DNA of 64,000 nt, taken from NCBI GenBank assembly GCA_902787715.1, contig CADAHQ010000008.1:62001-126000 (forward strand), given 5' to 3'. A model generated the notes under the pieces. It was not told the origin of the DNA, did no database searches, and saw only the letters and a list, made by a program, of their open reading frames with translations. Source of the DNA: an uncultured Lachnospiraceae bacterium. Lineage in GTDB: Bacteria > Bacillota > Clostridia > Lachnospirales > Lachnospiraceae. Every line of letters starts with the position of its first letter. Position 1 is the first letter of the stretch. The position numbers and the translations under genes are program-made. Positions 17,126-24,489 of this stretch are shown here, piece by piece.

Positions 17126-18463
17126 TTACTTCATATCATCCCTAATTTCCCAATGTCCGTACCTTTTTCCACCAACCCGTTCTATACGGCCAGCCTCCTT
17201 AAGAGCACTCATATATCTCACCAATGTTCTTCTGGCAATTCCGGTCTCTGTTGACAATTGATCAAGTGTAATATCCGGCTTGCTGCGAATCACCTCAATT
17301 ATCTTATATGCCATAGTGTCATCCAAAGTGCCATCATTTTTGGCACTATGGCCCTTTGGCGTATTGGACTGATCCGGGAAATATACTCGGATACCGGTTC
17401 CCAGTATCTCATACCTGGGAAGCTCCGCGCCAAGTGCTATGCACTCATCACAAATCTTTTGAATCCCTTGGCCCCAGGTTTCTATATATCCAGCTCTGTA
17501 AAAGACATTGGCAATGTCAGGATTATACGGGATGGAATCATGTGGCTGCATCAAGGTCTCCGCAGTCCATCCCTCAGGAAGGATACAGCGGTTGCTTATA
17601 ATAATCTGCTCTTCCTCGATCCTTATCTGTATCGGAGTACCATACATATAACAGTTATGAGCGATAGCGTTATAAATCGCTTCACGGATGGCGTTCCGTG
17701 CGAAAGGATAAGTCTCTACGCGCCGATCGTGTTCATATGTGATTTTTGCCTTCAAATATTTGAGATAGATCAGATCCACAACCTTATCTGCCGTAGATAT
17801 AAGTGAACCTTCAAGATCATCATGGTACTCCACAGTCCCATGCTCAAATTTGCCGACTTTAACATAACTACCGTTCTGCACAATACTCGGATCACCGTAG
17901 AACAACAGCACGGCAGAACGCTTCAGCTTGCCGTTTGATAAAAGCTTCAACTTGGACAGAAGTTCCTCATTTGAAATATTAAGCTCAGCCTCGGTCATCC
18001 GCTTGCTGCGAAGCGCCTCTCTTCTGAATATCTTAAAGCTTTCCGCATCCAGGTCGTCTATGGTAATCTCATCTACCGTTACATCTTCCCACCTGACACC
18101 GGTTTTTTTCGTGATAAATTCCGTTAATGCAATTCCGGTCAGCTGCTGCTTGGTTGCTCCGCTCCGGTAATGAAACTCACCATGATAACTGATGGGAAAT
18201 GAACTCGGATCAACCTTTATTTCAAGATAGTCTTTCCCGTTCTTAGTGTGCTTATTCACCTCCGCAACGATACCCAGTCCCGACTGGATCTTATTCGGGA
18301 TATCTTCCATTAACTTTTTAATATCCTTCACGCCGACAACATTACCGGCATCATCAATACCGATATAAATGGTGCCGCCCTGAGCATTGGCAAAGCCGCA
18401 AAGCCACTTCAGGTATTCATCCCGCCAGGATTCCTTGTATTCGATGTTTTGACTTTCTGCCAT
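17126..18463 (-). CDS. AlbA_2 / HATPase-like DNA-binding protein (Schlafen-related)
   Basis: 445 residues in three parts. Residues 1-120 are an AlbA_2 (Schlafen AlbA_2) domain: EYKESW at the start, CGFANAQGGTIYIGIDD and a Gly-rich turn GNVVGV. The middle (about 230-370) is the HATPase_c_4-like region found in RecG-related AlbA_2 proteins (FARNAIREAIYNAIAHNCYM, YRAGYIETWGQGIQKI). The C-terminus (380-440) is a winged helix-turn-helix (ITLDQLSTETGIARRTLVRYMSALKEAG). Such proteins act as transcription regulators or in phage/stress response; the actual role is unknown. It follows rlmD by 3 bp with its ribosome site inside the rlmD 3' end, suggesting translational coupling, yet its composition is AT-richer than rlmD. 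Confidence 0.85.
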   Translation of the reverse strand: MAESQNIEYKESWRDEYLKWLCGFANAQGGTIYIGIDDAGNVVGVKDIKKLMEDIPNKIQSGLGIVAEVNKHTKNGKDYLEIKVDPSSFPISYHGEFHYRSGATKQQLTGIALTEFITKKTGVRWEDVTVDEITIDDLDAESFKIFRREALRSKRMTEAELNISNEELLSKLKLLSNGKLKRSAVLLFYGDPSIVQNGSYVKVGKFEHGTVEYHDDLEGSLISTADKVVDLIYLKYLKAKITYEHDRRVETYPFARNAIREAIYNAIAHNCYMYGTPIQIRIEEEQIIISNRCILPEGWTAETLMQPHDSIPYNPDIANVFYRAGYIETWGQGIQKICDECIALGAELPRYEILGTGIRVYFPDQSNTPKGHSAKNDGTLDDTMAYKIIEVIRSKPDITLDQLSTETGIARRTLVRYMSALKEAGRIERVGGKRYGHWEIRDDMK

Positions 18464-18466
18464 AAA

Positions 18467-19903
18467 TTATCTCCCTTCACTCTTGATCCTGTGATAATCC
18501 TCCATATCAACATCAAGAGTAATTGCTTTCGATTGGGAGTTGCTCATTCGCTGTAAAAGGCTCACGCACTCGACATGCACACTCCCGGGGAACTGGTCGA
18601 CCGGTTGCACGCGGTCAATGCGGTAACCGCCGGCGCACAGGATCTTGAGGTCGCGGGCGAGCGTCGCCGGGTCGCAGGAGACGTAGACGATGCGCTCCGG
18701 CGCCATCGCGAGCATGGTCGCAAGGAGCTTCTCGTCGCAGCCTTTGCGGGGCGGATCGACGACGATTACGTCCGCGCCGATCGCGGGGTTCTCCTTCACA
18801 AGCCGCGGGAACACCTCCTCGGCCGCTCCCACGTAAAATTCTGCGTTCTCAATTCCGTTTTTGCGGGCATTTGCGTTTGCGTTTTCGATGGCCTCGGGGA
18901 CGATTTCGACGCCGTACACTTTCTTCGCCGCCTTCGCGAGAAAGAGAGAAATGGTGCCGATTCCGCAGTAGAGGTCCCACACGGTCTCCTCGCCGGTGAG
19001 GCCCGCGTAGGCAAGCGCCGTGTCGTACAAAACCTTCGTCTGCACGGGGTTCACCTGGTAGAAAGACATCGGTGAAATCTCGAACTGCACGTCGCCGATG
19101 CGGTCGGTGACGGACGCTTTGCCAAAGAGCGGAATCAACCGGTCGCCGAGGATGACATTGGTCTTCTCGCGGTTTACGTTAAGGCATAGTCCGACGACGC
19201 CTTTCACCTTCTGTAAGCGCTCCCAGAGCGTCTCCGGCGCCGGAATCTTCGTACCGTTACTGACAAGGCACACTACAATCTCGCCGGTCGCAAAGCCCTT
19301 GCGCATCAATACGTGTCGCACAAGTCCCCTCCCGGTCTCCTCGTCGTAGGGCGCTGCGCCGCTCTCCGCAAGATACTCGCGCACAGCCGAAAGAATCTCT
19401 TCGTGGCCCGGCCAGAGCATTCCGCAGCAAGAAGTCGGAACGATGCGGTGGCTGTGTCCGGCATAAAACCCGATTGCCGCCTCCGACCCTTGCGCAGGCC
19501 CCACCGGGAACTGTCCTTTGTTGCGATACGCACGGGGCTCGTCCATGCCGATGATCGGCTGCACGGTGATGTCCGCAAAGCCGCCGATCCGGCGGATGCA
19601 GTCCTCCACTTTTTTCTGTTTCAACGCTAATTGAGATTCGTACGAGAGAAACGAGAGCTGGCAGCCTCCGCAGGAGCCCGCCACAGGGCACTCCGGCGTT
19701 ACGCGGCCGGGCGCGGGAGTTATGATCTCCTCCGCCTTCGCAATCGCGTAGGTCTTTTTTGCCTTCAGGATGCGGGCGCGGACGGTGTCGCCCGGAACCG
19801 CACGAGACACAAAAAGAGTGAACCCGTCGACATGACCGATTCCCTCTCCCGTGTCACTGATATCTTCGATTGTTACCGGAACGATTTGATTCTTACTAAA
19901 CAC
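18467..19903 (-). CDS. rlmD: 23S rRNA (uracil-5-)-methyltransferase RlmD/RumA
   Basis: 478 residues. Methylates C5 of a uridine in 23S rRNA using S-adenosylmethionine. N-terminal TRAM domain (1-60), then an Fe-S cluster motif (CPVAGSCGGCQLS, plus an earlier or later Cys), an SAM site (DLYCGIGTISLFLA) and the catalytic motif block VVDPPRKGCDEKLL followed by YVSCDPATLARDL, whose Cys is the nucleophile. The start is a GTG at 19903 with AGGGTGAG before it. The last 25 residues (ITLDVDMEDYHRIKSEGR end) extend beyond the usual catalytic core. It stands in a run with yhaM, 46 bp apart. Confidence 0.93.
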   Translation of the reverse strand: MFSKNQIVPVTIEDISDTGEGIGHVDGFTLFVSRAVPGDTVRARILKAKKTYAIAKAEEIITPAPGRVTPECPVAGSCGGCQLSFLSYESQLALKQKKVEDCIRRIGGFADITVQPIIGMDEPRAYRNKGQFPVGPAQGSEAAIGFYAGHSHRIVPTSCCGMLWPGHEEILSAVREYLAESGAAPYDEETGRGLVRHVLMRKGFATGEIVVCLVSNGTKIPAPETLWERLQKVKGVVGLCLNVNREKTNVILGDRLIPLFGKASVTDRIGDVQFEISPMSFYQVNPVQTKVLYDTALAYAGLTGEETVWDLYCGIGTISLFLAKAAKKVYGVEIVPEAIENANANARKNGIENAEFYVGAAEEVFPRLVKENPAIGADVIVVDPPRKGCDEKLLATMLAMAPERIVYVSCDPATLARDLKILCAGGYRIDRVQPVDQFPGSVHVECVSLLQRMSNSQSKAITLDVDMEDYHRIKSEGR

Positions 19904-19949
19904 AACTCACCCTTTCCGGCCGGTTAACCTGTTTGTATTTATGAAACGG

Positions 19950-20894
19950 TCAGACTTCCGTGATGCGGATGTTGGATTCCAGCAGCCGCTGGTAGCCGAG
20001 CCACCCGTTCACCGCCGTGTCGCTGCCGTCCTGTAGCAGTTCGCGGAGCGTCTCCATCTTTGCGTCCAGATTGTCCGCCATCGACAGCGCGAGGGCCTCG
20101 CACAGCGCGGGTTTCTTGGGCGATCCGAACTCCAATTCCCCGTGGTGCGCTAAGATGCAGTGCTTAAGCTCCGCAGCGAGGGTCTTCGGGAAGCCCGGAA
20201 TCGCCTCAATCTTGCGGCTGATCATCTCAGCGCCCATATAGATGTGGCCGAGGAGGTTGCCCTCGTCCGTGTAGTCATTTTCCGGAAATGCGGACAGCTC
20301 CTTGAGCTTGCCGATGTCGTGGAACATCGCGGCCGTAACCAGCAGGTCGCGATTTAAAATCGGGTACTGCTTCGCGAGGAACTCGCACACCTGTGTGACA
20401 CTCAGCGTATGCTCCAAAAGCCCGCCGATAAATGCATGGTGCACGCTCTTGGCCGCGGACTGCTTTCCGAACATGGCAAGAAAGGCCTTATTCTCGAAAA
20501 ATTCAGCCAAAAGCTGCGCCAAATGCGTCTCCTTCACCGACTTTGCGAAGGCGCGAATCTCCGAGAGCATGGCGTCCACGTTTTTCTCCGTGCAGGGCAT
20601 GTAGTCGTCCACGTCGTACTCGCCCTCGTCGGCTCTGCGGACCCGTGTGATCTTGAGCTGGTTCGCCCCCTGAAAGGACGTCACCTCCGCATCGACCTTG
20701 ATGTAGTCCATGGGCTCAAAATGCGCGATGCCGTTGCCGAGCTCCCAGATCTTGGCGTCGACGGTACCGGTCTTGTCCTGGAGTGTTAAGGACATATAGC
20801 TCTTGCCGGCCTTGGTCTTCTGTGTCTGCGCCTGCTTGCACAGATACACCTCCGAGAAGATTTCGCCTTCCCGTAAATCCTTGATATATCTCAT
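19950..20894 (-). CDS. yhaM: 3'-5' exoribonuclease YhaM
   Basis: 314 residues with the two-domain layout of YhaM: an N-terminal OB-fold (YMSLTLQDKTGTVDAKIWELG, about 32-52) for RNA binding, and a C-terminal HD phosphohydrolase-type domain with VTAAMFHDIGKLKEL, HAFIGGLLEHTLSV and ILAHHGELEFGSPK, giving the metal-binding His and Asp residues. Length fits the family. It degrades short RNA or DNA from the 3' end. ATG at 20894 follows AAAGGG. It lies 42 bp downstream of the HtrA-like gene, on the same strand. Confidence 0.93.
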   Translation of the reverse strand: MRYIKDLREGEIFSEVYLCKQAQTQKTKAGKSYMSLTLQDKTGTVDAKIWELGNGIAHFEPMDYIKVDAEVTSFQGANQLKITRVRRADEGEYDVDDYMPCTEKNVDAMLSEIRAFAKSVKETHLAQLLAEFFENKAFLAMFGKQSAAKSVHHAFIGGLLEHTLSVTQVCEFLAKQYPILNRDLLVTAAMFHDIGKLKELSAFPENDYTDEGNLLGHIYMGAEMISRKIEAIPGFPKTLAAELKHCILAHHGELEFGSPKKPALCEALALSMADNLDAKMETLRELLQDGSDTAVNGWLGYQRLLESNIRITEV

Positions 20895-20936
20895 AAATAC
20901 CCTTTCTAACGCACCGCCTTTTGCGGCGGCACGGTG

Positions 20937-22223
20937 CTACTCCTTCGTGATCGGAACCTCAACGGTGTACTCCTTGCCGCCGCGCATATACGTCACCCGC
21001 ATCTTCCCGATGCCCGCCTCGCGGCGAAGAATGACGTTGAACTGGCTTGCGAAGTAGATGACCTCGTCCTGGACCTTGATGATGGTGTCGCCCTTGCGGA
21101 AGCCCGCCTCATCGGCCGGTGTACCCTCGCAAATCTCCGTGATGCGGATGCCGCCCTTGATGCCCTCGCTCTTGCGAACGTCCGGGGTAAGCTCGGTAAA
21201 GTACGCACCGAACACCGGCGTCTTGTCGTTGTTGAGCATATCGTTTAAGATGTTGCCGAGGCTGTTGACGGAGATGGCCCGCAGGCAATTTCCGTCGTCG
21301 AAATCCTCGCTGAGGATGCCCACAGCCTCGCCCTCCGCATTGATCAGGATACCGAAGGCGCCCTTGTGACGAACCATGTTGGTCTCCATCAGATCGATGG
21401 AATTGTCGCGGATGAACACGGTCTCCGGCTCACCGTTGATGAAGCCGAAGTCCACTGAACGGCCGGTGCCGTTGACGCAGCCCACGGCGATGACCGCCGA
21501 GCCGAGATCCAGTTTCGACGAATCCCCGCGCTTTACGATGGTGATGCCGTTCCGGTCCGCCTCCGCGATCGACTTGCGGGACACCGCCAGCACCGCCAGA
21601 TGCAGCTCGTCGTTTCGCTTTACGACCCGGGCGCTGCCGCCCGCGCCGTTGTAGAAGGAAACCGTAAGGTCGTCATAGTCGGCCTCAAGCTCCTCGTTTC
21701 GCACCAGAATCAGGTATTCCGAACCGTTCTCCTCGTATACGATGCCGTAAAAGCCGCGGGTTTGCGCCGTCTTCTGCTTAAAGACCGGATCCTCCGTGTA
21801 CGTCACTGCGGACACGTTGGCGATACAGGGATTGAACGCTCTTGCCGTCGAGCGGATGCCTGCGTACAGCTTTTCAATATCGACAAATGCCTTCGGGTCA
21901 ATGACCACCTCCGACGACCCCGGGGTCGGGCTTGGCTTGTTGTCGCTGTCCGGCCGCACGTCCACGGTGTGCTTGCGCTCGTCCATGCTGTCCAGGACCC
22001 CGCTTGTGATGCGGAACACCACGGAAGCGATGATTCCGAAGAGCGCCGCGCTGAATACCACGGTCAGAAAGAGCGTGAGTTTCTTGCGTCTGCGGATGCT
22101 CCGGTCCTCCGGAAGCTGCTCCTCCTTGATGAATCCGTAACTGTCGGCGCCGTTGTATTTGTCATCCGAAGTGTCGAAGATGGATTTGCGGTTTTTGTTT
22201 GATCTGTTGAAGAATTTTCCCAT
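20937..22223 (-). CDS. HtrA-like PDZ pseudoprotease, membrane-anchored
   Basis: 428 residues: cytoplasmic basic N-terminus, one membrane segment (about 49-70), a Pro/Ser linker, a trypsin-like (S1C/HtrA) domain (about 125-325) and a PDZ domain (about 335-425, with GIRITEICEGTPADEAGFRKGD). Aligned by eye to Bacillus HtrA, all three catalytic positions differ: His is Glu178 (NEELE), Asp is His208 (LHLAV for DLAV) and Ser is Ala289 (HKGAFG for GNSGG). The fold landmarks LTVSFYNG, GDSSKL, VIAVG and LIN are kept. It is therefore expected to bind peptides without cutting. It is 17 bp downstream of the sensor kinase gene, so a role in envelope-stress sensing is a fair inference. Confidence 0.82.
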   Translation of the reverse strand: MGKFFNRSNKNRKSIFDTSDDKYNGADSYGFIKEEQLPEDRSIRRRKKLTLFLTVVFSAALFGIIASVVFRITSGVLDSMDERKHTVDVRPDSDNKPSPTPGSSEVVIDPKAFVDIEKLYAGIRSTARAFNPCIANVSAVTYTEDPVFKQKTAQTRGFYGIVYEENGSEYLILVRNEELEADYDDLTVSFYNGAGGSARVVKRNDELHLAVLAVSRKSIAEADRNGITIVKRGDSSKLDLGSAVIAVGCVNGTGRSVDFGFINGEPETVFIRDNSIDLMETNMVRHKGAFGILINAEGEAVGILSEDFDDGNCLRAISVNSLGNILNDMLNNDKTPVFGAYFTELTPDVRKSEGIKGGIRITEICEGTPADEAGFRKGDTIIKVQDEVIYFASQFNVILRREAGIGKMRVTYMRGGKEYTVEVPITKE

Positions 22224-22240
22224 GTTCCGTTCCTCTTACG

Positions 22241-23635
22241 TCAGGGTTCCGCTTTCGCAAGGCTGAACACGAACTCCGTGCCCACGCCTTCCGTACTGCT
22301 GACTTTGATGTTTTCATTATGCGCAGCGATAATCTGCTTCGTGATGGAAAGGCCGAGGCCGGTTCCGCGCTTGTCCTTGCCTCGGGAGAGGTCGGTTTTG
22401 TAGAACCGCTCCCACACCTTGCTGATGCTCTCCTTCGGGATGCCGATACCGGTATCGCGCACCGAGACGAGCACCTTCTCCCTGCGCTCCATCACCGAGA
22501 TGTAAATCATGCCGTCGGGATGGCTGAATTTGATAGCGTTGTCCACGAGGTTGTGGACCACCTGCTGTATCTTTCCCTTGTCCGCGTACACGATGAGCGT
22601 GTTCTCCGGGAAGGAGAGGCGGATCTTAAGGTTCTTCTGGGAGCATTTGCCCTCGAAGGTCTGCGCCGACTGCTTGAGCATCTTGGTGATGTCGAACTTC
22701 GTGTACGTGAGGTGCACGCCCTTATTCTCGAAGTTGCTCAGGTCAAGCAGGTCGTTTGTAAGGTTCGCCAGACGATCGGTCTCGAACAGGATGATGTTTA
22801 AGTATTTGCCCTGAATCTCGTACGGAATCGTGCCGTCCTTGATGGCCTCCGCGTAGCCCTTGATGGATGTAAGAGGCGAGCGGAAGTCGTGGCTTATGTT
22901 GGCGATGAAGTTTTTCTGGTACTCCACGAGGTTCGCGTGCTGGTCCGCAAGGAGATGGACGGCGTTTGCGAGGTCGCGGTACTCATCGCGGCTTTTGATG
23001 TTGATCTCGTGGTCAAATTCACCGTTTGTGTAGTGAACCACCGCATCCTTGATGATGCGCACGTTTCTCGTGTGATACTGGGCAAACACAAACCACATGA
23101 TAAATCCGAGCACGAGAAATGCAAGCGCCGTCATGTTCACGCGAACCAGCACTCCGTTCACATCCTCCCGCACCCGGTCCCACGGCTCGCTGATGACGAC
23201 ATAGCCCCACAGATCCGTGTTGGAAGCCACGGCGTCCACGGCGATTGCACGTTCCCCGGTGTAAAGGTTTTCGATTTTCTTCTTCTCGCTCCAGTTCGTG
23301 TTGAGCACTTCCTGCGGAACGATGGAGCCGGTGACGCCGTCCTCGGTGGCAATCAGGATGCGGCCTTCGCCGCTTACAATCCAGACTTCCAAATCGGTCA
23401 TCTCATGCACCGCCCGCATCTGCAGCTCGAACTGCTCTTTAGTGAGGCCTGCGTTGCGACTCTCCCGGACATACTCGCGGGAAATCAGCCGGCTCTCCTC
23501 CACAAGGCGGCTCCGATGCTTCTTCGCATATGCCTTCGCCGTGTGGCTCCGGCCGATGACGTTGACCACGACACCGACAAGGACCACCATGACCGCGAGA
23601 CAGATGAGGTATTTTTGCCAAATCTTGTTCTTCAT
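22241..23635 (-). CDS. Sensor histidine kinase
   Basis: 464-residue membrane kinase: membrane segment 8-27, an extracellular sensor of about 135 residues (30-165), a second membrane segment (166-188), a HAMP-like linker, HisKA with the phospho-acceptor His249 in NISHDFRSPLTS, and HATPase_c with N-box VVHNLVDNAIKFS, DTGIGIP and GTGLGL. It presumably phosphorylates the response regulator encoded 7 bp upstream. The extracellular part includes WIVSGEGRILIATEDG, as in single-Cache sensors. The signal is unknown. Confidence 0.9.
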   Translation of the reverse strand: MKNKIWQKYLICLAVMVVLVGVVVNVIGRSHTAKAYAKKHRSRLVEESRLISREYVRESRNAGLTKEQFELQMRAVHEMTDLEVWIVSGEGRILIATEDGVTGSIVPQEVLNTNWSEKKKIENLYTGERAIAVDAVASNTDLWGYVVISEPWDRVREDVNGVLVRVNMTALAFLVLGFIMWFVFAQYHTRNVRIIKDAVVHYTNGEFDHEINIKSRDEYRDLANAVHLLADQHANLVEYQKNFIANISHDFRSPLTSIKGYAEAIKDGTIPYEIQGKYLNIILFETDRLANLTNDLLDLSNFENKGVHLTYTKFDITKMLKQSAQTFEGKCSQKNLKIRLSFPENTLIVYADKGKIQQVVHNLVDNAIKFSHPDGMIYISVMERREKVLVSVRDTGIGIPKESISKVWERFYKTDLSRGKDKRGTGLGLSITKQIIAAHNENIKVSSTEGVGTEFVFSLAKAEP

Positions 23636-23642
23636 GTTTCGG

Positions 23643-24371
23643 TTATACCTGGTTTCTCACTTCGAATTTGTAGCCGATGCCCCAGACGGTGGAAAGTCTC
23701 CACTCCTCATGGTCCTTCAGTTTCTCACGGAGACGCTTGATGTGCACGTCCACCGTACGCGTCTCGCCCTGGTACTCATAGCCCCAGATGCGCTCGAGAA
23801 GCTGCTCTCTGGTAAACACCTGGTTCGGGTGCGACGCAAGGTAATACAAAAGCTCGAATTCCTTCGGCGGCATCTCCAGCTTGTGGCCGCAGTAGGTAAC
23901 ATCGTAGTAGGTCTGGTTGATGACGAGGTCCGTGTACGTCACGAACTCGCCCTTCTCCTCCGCCGGCTTCGCCACAGGGGCAGGGGCCTCCGCGGGCTCG
24001 TTGCGGAAGCGTCTGAGCACCGCCTTCACACGGGCCACCAGCTCCTTCGCATCGAAGGGCTTCATCATGTAGTCGTCCGCGCCGAGCTCGAGTCCCAAAA
24101 CCTTGTCGAAAATCTCGCCCTTTGCAGAGAGCATGATAATCGGCACGTCGGACTGCTTGCGGATGCGGCGGCACACCTCGTAGCCGTCGATGCCGGGAAG
24201 CATCAAATCGAGAAGCACAAGGTTCGGCTGGAACTGGTCGAACTGCCGGACGGCCTCCTCGCCGTCTCCGACGATGCAGGTCTCGTAGCATTCCTTCGTC
24301 AGGTACAAGGCAATCAGTTCCGCGATGTTGTAATCATCGTCGACGATGAGAATCTTCTGTTTCTCCGCCAT
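23643..24371 (-). CDS. OmpR/PhoB-family response regulator
   Basis: 242 residues. Receiver domain 5-120 with acidic pocket DDD (11-13), phospho-acceptor Asp55 in LVLLDLMLPG, and KPF near residue 104. A Pro/Ala/Glu linker leads to a C-terminal winged-helix DNA-binding domain (PPKEFELLYYLASHPNQVFTR; TVDVHIKRLREKL). ATG at 24371 follows AAAGGAG. First gene of a run with the histidine kinase, the HtrA-like pseudoprotease and yhaM. Confidence 0.93.
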   Translation of the reverse strand: MAEKQKILIVDDDYNIAELIALYLTKECYETCIVGDGEEAVRQFDQFQPNLVLLDLMLPGIDGYEVCRRIRKQSDVPIIMLSAKGEIFDKVLGLELGADDYMMKPFDAKELVARVKAVLRRFRNEPAEAPAPVAKPAEEKGEFVTYTDLVINQTYYDVTYCGHKLEMPPKEFELLYYLASHPNQVFTREQLLERIWGYEYQGETRTVDVHIKRLREKLKDHEEWRLSTVWGIGYKFEVRNQV

Positions 24372-24427
24372 TGTTATCTCCTTTCCATACCCCTTCCGGG
24401 GATCTCCTCCGGGCTTTTACGCCCACT

Positions 24428-24489
24428 CCTCATTTGCCGCGGGAATTATTGTATTTCCGCACTATGCCTCATTTGCCGCGGGAATTATT
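24428..24489. repeat. Pair of 23-bp direct repeats at the end of mutS2
   Basis: Two identical 23-bp copies (CCTCATTTGCCGCGGGAATT + ATT) at 24428-24450 and 24467-24489, 39 bp apart in phase. The second copy overlaps the mutS2 stop codon and the first lies in the gap before the response regulator gene, consistent with a local duplication of the gene end. Confidence 0.85.

Noticed and set aside
22241-24371. Assignment as the essential WalRK system
   Set aside because: The kinase lacks a recognisable PAS domain between HAMP and HisKA, and yycH/yycI/yycJ genes are not adjacent.
24428-24489. Attachment-site repeats of an integrated element around the accessory region
   Set aside because: The two copies are only 39 bp apart and no integrase gene is near.
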